A DNA stretch of 64,000 bases from Neurospora crassa OR74A (lineage: Eukaryota > Ascomycota > Sordariomycetes > Sordariales > Sordariaceae), in contig NC_026502.1 in the NCBI RefSeq assembly GCF_000182925.2, positions 3,162,001 to 3,226,000 on the forward strand, given 5' to 3'. Shown here piece by piece: positions 24,837 to 37,594 of the stretch (within the stretch, counting starts at the first letter, position 1; every line of letters begins with the position of its first letter). The notes beneath the pieces are model-generated. The model searched no databases, was not told the DNA's origin, and saw only the letters and a list, made by a program, of their open reading frames with translations. The position numbers and the translations under genes were made by a program.

Positions 24837-27128
24837 GTCTTGCTGTGGAGCGGACCCAAGAGGGATACCGTGCTAGTCGTCGTCAAGTCCTCCCTGCGGA
24901 TTATGGCTCATGGAAAACAGAATTGCTGCTACGCAGACTTCTTCTGACTTCGTAGTAGGGTACGTCAGGCAGATTGATGACTGGTAACAACGGTATCATC
25001 GGGTGACGAATCTCGAGATCGATAGCGGTTGTTGTTCAGGAGGGTCCGACAACGTGTGCAAATCCATATCTGTCCAGGAATTCTGATGATGGTCGAGATG
25101 GCGAATGTGGTGTTCATGGAGGTACAAGTCGTGGGATTGATGAACTCGTAGATCCGTCGAGGCTTGATGCCAGACCCCAGAGAGGAAAGCAGACAAGTGC
25201 CCATACCAATAGCGTTCGAAACTTAGAAAATCCAGGCGCGCATATGTGAGGCTCTTGGAGCTGTTGAGTCACGGGCATGTCGGTAACATAGTTGGCGAAT
25301 ATTCGACTCCTGTCTGTCTGCATGCATAAACGCGGCTCAAATGAATTCGAGCAGAATCCTCGGGAAGTCGGATCTGACTCCGTCGTCATTGTCCAGACAC
25401 TGCTGATGATATGCAGCGCAGACACGCATATCCCTTCGCCAATGTTGCTTGCTCCTCGTCGGCGTTGATGGGCAAAATCAAGGTCCAATGGTCGGGTCGG
25501 CTCTCTGTTCGTTTGTCTGATCCCCCAGCGTCGCACTGCATTTTACGGGCAGCAGCAATACCATACGGTATCTTCCCACATTCTTTCCCTCCTTCGCCCC
25601 TCCTGCGAGTATCGCATGAGTTCCATGAAACCATCACTTCCGCCCTTCCCTCTTGGTTGGTCCATGCTGCAGGTAGTTTGTTCCCCTCGGTTCCCATTCC
25701 ATCCAAGTCTCAACTGGCATCGTCAAAGATTCGTATAATAATCCCTTTTTTTCTCTTCTTGTTTTCTCTTTGAGCTTCTCACTCGAGAAGAGATATGAGT
25801 AAAACAGAAGCTCGCACTGGCGTCCCCCCACCATTCACTAACTAAACATGAAGATCAACACATGAACCAAGAAAACAACTTACCTTCTACTTCTGTCCAT
25901 CGCCACGGCATCGAGCGGTGGCCCTCCCCCCGATAACGGAGTATGGTTGTGGTTTCTAGCAGTATGCCGTGCTGCAGGCCCGCGGTGGTGGTGATGCTTG
26001 AAGGGGTAATCTGGTCGCATAAGGGGTGGTGGTTTGACCTTCACGCGAAGATCAGATCGGGCGACGATAATAATGGACAAGCTGAAGATGAGGGCGAATT
26101 CGAGGCGGTTGTTGGTGAAGTATTGTCGTCGCCACTCGGTTTGGTACGATGCAGGTATAGAGATGCTGTTGTTGTTGTTGTTGTTGTTCGGTGAAAGTGG
26201 AAATATTGAGGCTCAAGGCGCTGCAAGGTAAAAACGTAGCGAACGAATCGTGACCGCGATTCGTGCAGTGAGTTGCAGTGAACCGCCCCCCCGTCCGCTG
26301 TCGTCCGCTTGCAAAGGAGTTGCCAGCTCAAAAAGTTTTGCCTGCCGGGACCTCAAACCAACTTGCTAGCGCGGACACGCAGTCACGTGGATGGGTGTCG
26401 CTAGAGGACTGCAAATGGGACCCACATAACCTCCAGACCGTGACAGCGTGGCTTGGCCAGAATCCGCCACGGACATGAACCAAGGAGGCCCAAGCACATT
26501 CAGACGCCGTCTAGCCGAACAAACCGACGCGTCCCATAGCTACAAAGCACTGGCAGGTGGCGATTCTGAAGGTTTCAGGGTTCCGGCAAGGATAGAGGTA
26601 AGCTTCACTAATGAACCCAAATCTCTGAGCGAGTAATCACGACCAACTAGAATCGAAAAAAAGAGACTCCATGGCGAACGGAAGTCGTCGGATGGCCTGA
26701 TAGTGAAATCGGAGACGATGATTTCGGTAGATTGTCAACCAAGTCCACCTCGTAACGAGTCACCGGATCGCAGAACTGGGGAGGACAAAAAACGCTTGTG
26801 GATGAAATGATACTACGTTGCTACGCACTCTAAAACGATCTATGTCCAAGGTGATAAAGCTCAGATTCATCTTGAGCGGAGGTTCCTGTTTTACCTAACC
26901 AGACTCTGTTGCCTGGAATGAAGAGCAGGCCATTATCAACACCGAGATTCACCCACCCTAAAACACCAGACGGTCGACCCCAGCACCGAGGTATCCTTAC
27001 AGCAAGGCTTTAGGTAGGTCAACATATCTCCAGTATTGTAGCCCAAGCTATCACCACGACAGCTGATCTTAAAACTCGCCATCACCAACCGCAGTGTCCA
27101 AGGGACCAAGGCCCGTCTTGTTTATATC
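24837..27128. other. intergenic region downstream of hda-1
   Basis: No supported gene. A minus-strand frame at 24965-25204 (79 codons) is the best short candidate but has no recognisable feature. A (GTT)8 run at about 26165-26189 is present. Confidence 0.55.
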
Positions 27129-29620
27129 TCACGCGTCCTCCACCATCTCATCCCCCAGTTTCTCCTCCTCCGGTACCATCCTATCCACCATCCAATCCTG
27201 AACGTCCTTAAAGTGCTCATTCATCATGCGACCCAACCCGCTCACGTTGCTGCGAATGACCGAACCGAACCGGCGCTTCATAACCTTCCGGCTCAAGTCG
27301 GCATCCGCCCAACATGCATGGTCCGCCGACACATAGACCCGAGAGTTATCCTTGTACCACGATGAAAGATCCGTGTCGACGTCCGATTTCACAGGACGGA
27401 GGTTGCCGTTAACAAAATTGACGACTCCCGAGATTCGCGACTTCACGTCTGTAGGGTTTGAAGAATCACATGTCAGTAATCAGAGCCTCAAGGGATACGG
27501 GAGAAGAAGGACACAGTGCAAAGAATCATGTACATACCTCTGTTAATGAGCAGGAGCTTGACTCCAAGGTAAGCGTTGCCGACACCCATGAGGAAGATGT
27601 CGTCCACATTGTCGTAGAGTTGAAGGTAGTTATCCCATATGTAGCACATGAGCTCCTGGATCTGTGCTTGTTGCGTTCGCTCGTCGACCTTGGGGGCCAA
27701 TGACTCCGTGTCCTACATGTTGAGGTTAGCACGATTTTATTCTACACCTTGTCGGGCATCGTCATCCTTACCTCTGGATGTGTAATGTATTGAGGAATGT
27801 TGATATCGATAACGCCAATCTTCCTGTTGATGGCCCACTGGATGTACTGCGGGATGCTGTCCGTCTGTTCTTTCTATTAGGTTATAGTGGCGCAACGGGC
27901 AAGAGATGTAGAGCTTACAATCCAGGAGTCGTGTGGCTGGAGACTGTTGTCAAGGGGATCTGGCTGGGCATGCAGTTCTGGTCTGTAGCAGGACGCAATT
28001 AGCTCGGTCTAGCGGGGAGGACGCAATCGTAACTTACGGGTCATGGATAACTACAAGAAGCTTGCGGGCTTCACTTGCGTTCCGTGTAACCAACACCTGA
28101 TTCTCAAAGGACTTGAACAGCACGTCACGCTGGATATACAGCGGGAACATGCCAAACTTCTCCGAAAGGTTGAAGCGCTGAGCTGAGCGGACAACATCAT
28201 GTAACCTTTGGCCACCTTGACTCTGCATCTCCTGGACATCTACAATGCCTGGTCGCATGCATTCCCAGTACGGTGCTTGGTACGCCTGCACCTTTGCCAG
28301 AACTCGAGCAGCCTCTTTGTTGATTTTGGGGAGATCCATCTTTGGGGGTGGTTCGCCCATGAGCGTACGGGCTACGGCCAAGGCTGACTTGGAAATGGCC
28401 GCAAGGTTGTAACCGCCTTCTAGACAGACCGCCACCTTACCGTTGGCCAAAGACATGAGCATATGTGTCATGTGAGCGTAGCAAGCTGGCGATACAAAGC
28501 AAGCACCCAGCTCGTCGCCGTCCGCAGCGTCGAATCCGGCGGAGATAATGACGAGGTCGGGATCAAACTCGTGGGCAATCGGCATGACAATCTTTTGGAA
28601 AGCTGCCATGTACTCGCCGTCACCCATTCCTTGGTCATGCCAGCCAATGTTGACGTTCTTTCCCAAGCCTGGCCCTGCTCCACAGTTCTCAATACTGCCA
28701 TCTGGCGTCATCGGGTTATCCGGTTTTCCAGGGTAGAACGAGCCGTTCATATAGACGTGTAGCGAGATATACAGGATATTCGGGTCGTCGTAGAACATGT
28801 TCTGGATGCCATTGCCATGGTGAACGTCCCAGTCCAAAATAAGTATCTTGCGGCAAATCTCGGGGTATTCGGTCTGGCAGATCTTGGCTGCTATTGGGAC
28901 GTTGTTGAAGAGACAGAAGCCCATCGGGGCGTCGAACTCGGCATGATGGCCTGGCGGACGGATCACAGCGAAAGCATTCTTGACATTACCGACAACAACA
29001 CTCTTGCAGGTCTCAATAGCACCTCCAGCTGAGATCAGTGCTGCCTCGAATGTCATACTGCCGACGTACAGGGAGTCTCTCCCTTGATCCATAATGGTCG
29101 AGAGGCGCCGGAGCTCCGATGTCGGTTTCCGTGACAGATCTTCCACCCATCGGAAATGCTCAGGGTGGTGGACGATGCAGATCTCCTCCTTGGTTGCGTG
29201 TCGGGCCGGAATGCGCCACATGTACCTCCTCGGGTCGGTGCGGATGACCTTCTTGAGATCCTCATCGTCGCCAGTGAACACAAGGCCTTCCTTCTTGAAT
29301 ATCCTCATGATATGCTCGATACGAGACGGGTCTTCGGGATGGTGGGGATTTGGACCAAAGTCGGCATTTGCGTGAAGTTTCATACGATCGTCGTAACAGC
29401 ATCCTGTCGGAAGGAGACCTCTTCGCTTTAGGCGAGCCGGATAGATGAAGGGATCTTTCTCGTCGTCCAGTTTTTCCTCCTTCTCGTCGTTGGCTGGCGC
29501 GGACTGATCATGACCATTCGGTTCTGTTTTGGTGATGCCATTACTTGTTGCCGACACGTCAATTGTGGCAGGATGAGTGTCTTGGCCGTCCATCACGATA
29601 TCATTGTCGTTGTCGACCAT
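27129..29620 (-). CDS. hda-1: class II histone deacetylase Hda1/Clr3 type
   Basis: Zinc-dependent histone deacetylase, 744 aa, five exons: complement(join(27129..27448,27538..27712,27772..27864,27919..27982,28038..29620)). Introns are 89, 59, 54 and 55 nt, and every splice restores the frame. The catalytic domain covers about residues 65-430: RPPGHHAEF carries the active-site histidine pair (225-226), DWDVHHGNG holds zinc ligands Asp265 and His267, and AGFDAADGD and LEGGYNL complete the site. The class II pattern is clear. The four small exons encode the Arb2-like C-terminal domain (HDPPELHAQPD, QYIQWAINRKIGVIDI, LMCYIWDNYLQLYDNVDDIFLMGVGNAYLGV). In Neurospora, HDA-1 works with HP1, CDP-2 and CHAP in the HCHC complex at heterochromatin (established knowledge). 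The start at 29620 gives an acidic N-terminal tail. Confidence 0.96.
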
Positions 29621-31967
29621 CTTGAAATGGTCCGTCCAGATGGACGACTATGTGAAGGATAAAAGTAATAATGCCGGTGTCAACTCTTGAAACCTACGTG
29701 ACCGTATTAGTAGGACGCAACGTGAATGACTAGACAAACGAATCGAAGGCATGTTAGGATGTCTTTTGGGATCTGACAACAAAGCAAAAGAGCAGTTGCT
29801 GCTTGAGAGGTAGAGGCATGGGTGCTGCGGTAGAAATAACAAACAATGAGCAGGGCAAGGGGGATCTTGGCTGTCCTTGGGCAGGGAAACCCTTAAACCG
29901 CTGAACGGTAGACATCGGAGCTTCCACAAGCGCAGATGGCAAGCAGCCGCACCCAAAGCCAGGCTGAAAGTCAGAGTGGCTGTGGAAGTTGAGACTGCAA
30001 GAGACTATTGTCAAGAGAGAGAGGGTAAGGATATGCGAAGCAGTAGATATCCAACAGTCATCGCTTATGACTTCTGCCGTCGGGAGCACGTTATCCGGGG
30101 TCTTTTTCATGAAACATAATCCAAGGGAGGAAGAGTTATGTGTCAGGTGGGCTGCGGGAGTGTATATATGGATGATTGTGTCGACCACCGAGCGTCTCAG
30201 GAGTGAAGCGGTTATGTCAGACCTGGGCCGGACACACTTGCGCCGCGAAGCTTTCCAAACCCTTGAAGCAGAACCCCAAGACATGAATGACATGAATGAT
30301 ATGAGGATATCTTGAGCTTTCCAATGACGCCTTCTCCAAGCAGATTCCGCGTGGCCTGAGGGCGCGCTGCCGCAATCAAGGTGGAGAGAAAGGAAGGAAG
30401 GAGCAACACCAAACCGGCGGCCGAGATTGGGGATGGAACGATGGGTGAGAGTGGCTTACCTACCTAGCTTATGGAATAATCGCCGGTGCATGCCTTTTGG
30501 AAAACGAAGGAAGCCAAAGATAAAACAACAAGAAAGACCGTGTATGTAATCAAATCCAAGCGAGGTATGCGCAAAAGTGTGCCGAAAGAGAAAGGCGGAA
30601 CAATGCCGAAGGATAGTGGGATGTAGAAAGTGCCCGTTCAAGTGCTTTGCTGAGGCGTTTGGGGGGGACGGATCGGGAGGTGTTCAGTTTGTTGTTTGGT
30701 TGGAGGTGTGATTGTGGTGTTGAAGTTTAGAAGGGACTGGAATTGAGAACTAGAAGCAGCGCTGAAATGGGGCGGGAATTGGCACTGGCAATCTCGGGGC
30801 CAGGCACTACATGCCACCTAGTTAGGTGCCCAAGATACGCTAGGCAGGCACGCAAGGGGGCCTAGAGGTAAGTACCATAGGCCGGAGCCTCCCGCTCTTT
30901 CCCCCACTGGTGTTCTGGAGGGAACAGGTCCCCTGTAGCGAACTTTCACAATGAGTGAAGTGAACCCTCTACAACCTATCCTCAACTCTCTCCTCCGATA
31001 TCGATGAGTGAACCTGAGTCATGACCAAAGTACTCCGAGTCGTTTTTTTTGCTTCTAAATTTTGATCAAAAGCGTTAGCCATACGTGTTCAACATTAGAC
31101 TCAAGCCATTTGTCTTTCGCTTTAAGGAGCGACGTCCTAGGTATCGGCTCCAGTCCTTATCTCTTGTTTTCAAGAAGCACCAAACTCGCGCCAACTCCCA
31201 GGCACACTACATGACTTAGACGACCCAAAGCCCCTGAGAAGATGGCTAGTCCGTCAGAAAATCTGAAATTTGGGACGATGTCGCCCAAAGCTACCTTGGG
31301 ACAAAACATGGTACTTTTTCTTCTTCTTCTCCTTGAGGAGTGTACTGAAGGTGGTGATATCATCCCAACAACTCAACGAAAGAGACACCTCGTGTCTCTT
31401 ATATATATGGAAACAACCCAAATCATGGAGCAAAAATGTGAGACAATATCTCACAGCGCAACTGCATTTAAGGTAGAGTCTAGGTCCTATGCGAACAACA
31501 TCTCCCTCAGGAGTGTGGTTATAGACAGTCAACCGCTAGTGAGGTGCCGAGCAAAGTACTTGCTCTCCTACCCTTCTTTGACCATCTCCTTTCAACACGA
31601 CCAAGACCGGAGCCAGGACGGCGTTCATCACTCAATCTTGATCTGATGTGTCCGTTTTCGAGCCAGCACCTTATACGCTGAGTGCTCATCTACCACTCGA
31701 TCATGATCCTCTTTCCCAACTGTCAAAAGAGGACAGCTCGTCCGTCTCACACATCCCCACGAATACTGTAATGTTGTACAATGCAAATCGATTTCCTTTC
31801 TTTTTCCCGAACCAGACCAAACCAGCCAGCCAGCAAAAGTACAAAAAACTCCTTGATTACCCCTAAACCTAAGGCGTGCGTTGCTTTGATGTGTCGCAAG
31901 CGAACAGACGTGATGAAATCGTGTTGTGAAAAGCTCTCTCTCTCTCTTTCCCCTCCTCCTCCTTTCT
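29621..31967. other. intergenic region upstream of hda-1
   Basis: Contains the hda-1 promoter side (29621 to about 30400) and the 3' side of brx1. Small frames such as 31242-31646 have no recognisable feature. No RNA gene seen. Confidence 0.55.
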
Positions 31968-33092
31968 CTAAGCAAAGAGCTCCCGGGTATCCAAGACATC
32001 CTTCTCCTTCTTCGCCTGGGCCGTGAGGGTCTCGAGCTTGCCGAGCCTCTCCTTGACCTGCTCCACCCTGGTGTTGTGCCTGGTCGCCTTGGCCTTGCGC
32101 AGCTCCGAGCGCACCTGGTTGGGGGAGATAAAGCGCTTGTTCTCGTAAATAATGGGGCCGCCGAACGCGCCCTCCTGTATGATGATGGGCGTTAGGACGA
32201 ACCGAGGTCCGATCTCAACCAGACTGACGTCTGTGTCCTTGAGCTCCGCGTTGGGCGCGCCCTTTCTCTTTTTCGATGATGACTTGTCGCTCTCGGGGAC
32301 AATGTCGTTTCCTTCGCTGTCCTTCTCGCCCTTGGCCTTCTCCACTTCTCGGATCTCGTAGTTGCGTACCCAGATCTTGCCGTCGGCAATGCTGAAGCTC
32401 ATGACGTGGTCGATAAACGGTTTTGACTTGCGCGCGCCCTGGGGGACGCCAAACATTTGCAGAAACACCTCCTTGATGACGCGGTAGTGCGGCTCTTGCT
32501 CGAAGGCGAGGTCGAAGGAGAGGAGTGGCCTCGAGCCCTTGAGGCAGTTACCCGTGAAGTGAAGCTCTTCCATGGTGTGCACTGTGCTTTTTGTTAGAAC
32601 CCGATTTTTCCTCTTTCACAATGCGTATCTCGGATATGGATAGTGCTCACAGTTTTGGGCGTGGAACTTGACCGTAGGGCCGTTAGGAACCTTGCTAAAC
32701 CACATGTACAGATCCTTGCCCTTGCGCGCCTCGAAGAACATGACGTTGTTGCAGTTGTAGAGCTCGGCAAGCTCGTTCAGTTGGTACAGCTTGGACTTGG
32801 AATCGAACTTGACGTCTTTGCGGCCGTGGGGGAGCATCGCTGCGAGATCGTTGAGGAGATGTCTGTGTCTGTACTCGGGGCGCAAAGGCGGTTAGCAATT
32901 GACCCTTTCTTCTTCCATCTTGCAGGTATGCAGGGTCTATATGTACCTGTAGGTAACGCCTCTGGACGAGAGAATCAGAACTCTCTGCTTGTTCTTCCGA
33001 AAGCCGCCATTGGTGGTGGTGGTGTTGTTGTCGTTCTCCGTGTCCTCGACCTTCTTGGCGCTCTTCGAGAGCGACTTGTAAACGGCGGCCAT
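31968..33092 (-). CDS. brx1: ribosome biogenesis protein Brx1 (Brix domain)
   Basis: Nucleolar factor for 60S subunit assembly. Three exons, complement(join(31968..32581,32651..32868,32947..33092)), 325 aa, about the family's usual length. Introns are 69 and 78 nt. The first exon encodes MAAVYKSLSKSAKK and RVLILSSRGVTYR, the beginning of the Brix domain. Exon 2 continues HRHLLNDLAAMLPHGRKDVKFD and CNNVMFFEARKGKDLYMWFSK. Exon 3 opens with LHTMEELHFTGNCLKGSRP, highly typical of Brx1, then FVLTPIIIQEGAFGGPIIYEN and a basic coiled C-terminal tail (KKEKDVLDTRELFA). A low-complexity insertion (EKAKGEKDSEGNDIVPESDK, then KKRKG) interrupts the domain. Start chosen as the first ATG, matching family N termini. 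Confidence 0.94.
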
Positions 33093-34264
33093 TTTCTTTT
33101 TGTTCTTGTCGTTCTTTGGGTATCAAAATCGGGCGAAAAACAAGGGTGACTGAAGTTGGTGGTGGTTGTGGTGGAAGTGATGGCAGAAAAACGGAATGCG
33201 GATTGCAAAGGTGAATTCAATGCTCCAATCCACGAACGTCGCGGGCGAAGCGCAGTGATGGAGTGCAGGCTGTTCCATCTCAAAAAAAGTTCGCCGGCCA
33301 ATCGCAGCCCCACTCCGATAAGCTTCTCTTATCTTACTAGCGTCCCTGTTCCGGCCCCCCTGCTTGGAACAGCTGAAAGGCGGTCGGCGGTCTGGGCAAC
33401 CCGCATTTGTCCCACTGATGGACCCAACCTGGAATCCGGACCCCCAAGTTCTGGGGATTCCATTGCCTACACACACTGTCCAAGTTCCACGCGTTCTTCT
33501 TGTCTGCCCTACAGTGGGGGATGGGACGGGACTGGCCTCTTGTCCGCACTCAAACCCACTTCAACCGCCTCGGGTGACGCGATGGGAGTAATGAGGGACA
33601 GTCGCCATAATCCATCAGGCAAGCCCAGATGTCTTAATTTGTATTGACTGTTTCCCGCTGTCGCACATAATCAACTTGAATGTCATAACGAGATCCTGCA
33701 CGATTATCGCTACATAGGTACTCACTCTCGAGGTACTCCTCTTCTCCCACATTGTGGATGCAATAGATGGAGACCTTGACAACGTGGAGCAATATGTACC
33801 AGGTTGAGTTAAGGGCTGTTTATCGCCCATAGTTCATTTCAACTAAATAATATCTTTCGTAATCCATGCGCAAGTGATGGCTTCGTTAACCACATTGAGG
33901 AAAATTCCAACGACCAGCACGGGGGGAAAAGGGAAGAAAGGGGTAGTAGTAGTAATAACAACAAAAAGGAAAGGCTGGAAGACGAGCATCATGATCCTTT
34001 CCCCCCTCCCCAAAAGCCCAAAAAAATAGAGAGAAAAAGAAAAACAGACCATCCCATCGGCGACCGTGATGTAATAAGACTGGGCAGGATCCGTCCGTAC
34101 TTTTCCCCCGATGCTGCTCTTCATTGCTCATCATAAGCCTCCATTGCTTCATGTCAGACATATGTGACGCCGTTGTTGGTTCGGCACCCTGTTGTACTCT
34201 GCTGCACCCTGCACCTCAACCCTTCAGGGCCACTCGGTTCCCGGCCCGGAGAATCAAGCACCTC
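33093..34264. other. intergenic region between brx1 and rab11
   Basis: Brx1 promoter on the left; 3' side of the Rab gene on the right, with AAAA/GGGG-rich DNA at 33920-34060. No gene supported. Confidence 0.6.
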
Positions 34265-35303
<1,039 letters not shown>

Positions 35304-37594
35304 GGTTGCGGTGTGTGATGACAGAGGTGCTGGAGGCAGAGGGTATGCTGGAATTCGGCGAGCTGGCGATGGGCTGAGGCAATGTCTGGCAAGTGGTTGT
35401 CGCGTTGATAGTTGTACTGTATGCAGACAAAGTCAAGGGCAATGCGATGTATGTGAGTTCGGGTTCGCTCAGTGGTGGTGTCCAGGAGAGGCAGGGCCAA
35501 GGAGGGCGGTGCGGCTCCCCTCGAGTGGGTCCGAGTTTTTAGCTAAGGTAACCAAGTGCAGCCAGCCAGAGGGTGCTGCAGTGCCCCTGAAGGGAACGAA
35601 CGAATGAATGGAATGCGCCTGAAGTCACATTTGCAGTGAGCCACGGCCCCCTCCATGGGCGGGTGAAGAGACCGGGCTGTCAATGGACGCGGGCTAGACG
35701 GCGTAATATTGGAGGGTCAAAGAGCTGCGACAGTAGCGTTAACGGTGGACTAAGTCCAATGGCCTGGTGCGGACAGCGGTGGGCCAACAAGTCAGGGATC
35801 GCGGACGGCTTTGTCTACCTACTAGTATCCCAGGACAATGGAGATGACCGTTTTGTTTGGGCCAGTAAGGTGGTGGTTGGGTGTCACGGGCACTGGAAGC
35901 TCTTTGAGGTACCAAGCCCCATTCAGGCTACCTACCATGGAAGTACCTTTTGAGGTGTTTACCTTCCTCTACTATCTACCTCTAGAGGGACCTAGGTCTC
36001 CTTTACTTGAGGTTTCCTCGCGACAAACAGTCAAGATGACGCGCCCCGAGGAAGACACGAGACATGGAAGACATCGACAGGAGTTATTGAGAATTACACG
36101 CATGCGCCGGCATTGCGTTGACGATGCTCTGGACTCGGAATACATTAACTTGTTGTGTTCAAACAAGACCCATAAACCCGTTCCTGGCTAATCCTTTGTG
36201 TTACTGCCCTCTCTTTCCCATTTCCACTTCCTCGTATGCGCTCTTCCCAGTACCTCCTGTCTATGACATTCAATGGGCTGCCAGCCCCCCCTTGGGACCT
36301 CCACTTATGCCCTTTTACTAGGTATCGACTTGTTACTTCAATACCAGCTGTCTTCTCCCGTCTTCCTACCTTAGCCAAGACCACAGCTAGGTAAATGGAA
36401 TGGCCGAAAAGGGTTCGTACATACCTAGTACACAGCTTACTTTCACGTGCATAGACTTGGGCACGAACGGATAGCATACAAGTAGAGGTACGGAATCCAC
36501 ACGAGCGTAATGGTCCAAACACAGTACCCATCCAGGGATTGGCATGGTTTCTGTCTCTCATCTTTGGTTAAATATCTTTATTTATTTCTTCCAAATCCAA
36601 CTGTATTGACAGCAATAACGGCGCTTGGTGTACTCCCTCGCTTGCAACTTTCCAAGCTCATTCTTGTCCTTGAGCAGATCGAAGGCATTATTGGTACACT
36701 ACCTACACAGCTGTAGCAGTGCCAAATCAAAAAGCCCAACGAAGTTGATTTCAACAACGAAGCATTGGATATACTCACCTCTAGGTAATGGCGACACCAA
36801 AGCTATCAGATGCTTCCACACTAAAGGTACCTAGTTGACGACTTTCAACCAAGACCGCGGTCACTCTTGCATTTTTCTTCTGCCAATGGCTCTTTCTTTG
36901 CACCTTCCCTATTCTGATACTACTATTAGATACCGTTCGTCTAGGTAGGTACCTCCACTGAATGGTACCTGACACTACGGGAAATAGTGGGCCACTCAGT
37001 CCAAACCCCACCTTCACCACCACGTCCAGTCTCGTCTTTGTTCATCGCGTCCAAATTCCTTCCTCATTTTTTTCACAACTTTCCGTCCCATGGAAAACCC
37101 CTTCTTCCAAACATCCATCTTCAGTCGTCCTAAAACATCGTCAGAAAAGGAGGTTCAGATCAGAAACACTTGTCCAAATACTGCGTTCTTCCAAGTCTGC
37201 CGGAGCGCAAGGTACATGGCAATATTGTCGCCAATCATCATCCGAACGTCATTTTTTTTCGAGTTTACGCATTATGTAAACAATTCTCAGTTTACCGATC
37301 AAGCAACCTGACAACTTTCAGTCACTCAACGGATATCTGATATTTTCTTGATATCATACCACACAAAACCATACTATCGAGTCATCGAAACTTTTCAAAG
37401 TAGTGCGTCTACTTGGCAGTCATTCAGGCAACGCGAATAGCTACGTGGCTACCACCGCAAGGACGCCGAGTGACGGGCATGGGAGCTATGAGCCCTCTGC
37501 TGCTTTGAACCTCGGCCTCGAAAGTTGTAAAGATTACAACTCGGCCGCCTGTTTCTCAATCCTGCCACTTTTCACAGTCCTTAAAACTCTCAAC
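35304..37594. other. divergent intergenic region between rab11 and the chromodomain gene
   Basis: 2.3 kb shared upstream region of two divergently transcribed genes. It contains several CTAGGTA/TACCTAG motifs (36387, 36422, 36781, 36828, 36941) and CCTAGGT at 35991. A non-ATG open frame from 37403 runs into the chromodomain CDS but is probably leader. No gene supported. Confidence 0.6.

Noticed and set aside
37403-37594. N-terminal extension of the chromodomain protein
   Set aside because: It has no ATG; the first in-frame ATG at 37595 has a good context and directly precedes the acidic chromodomain N terminus.
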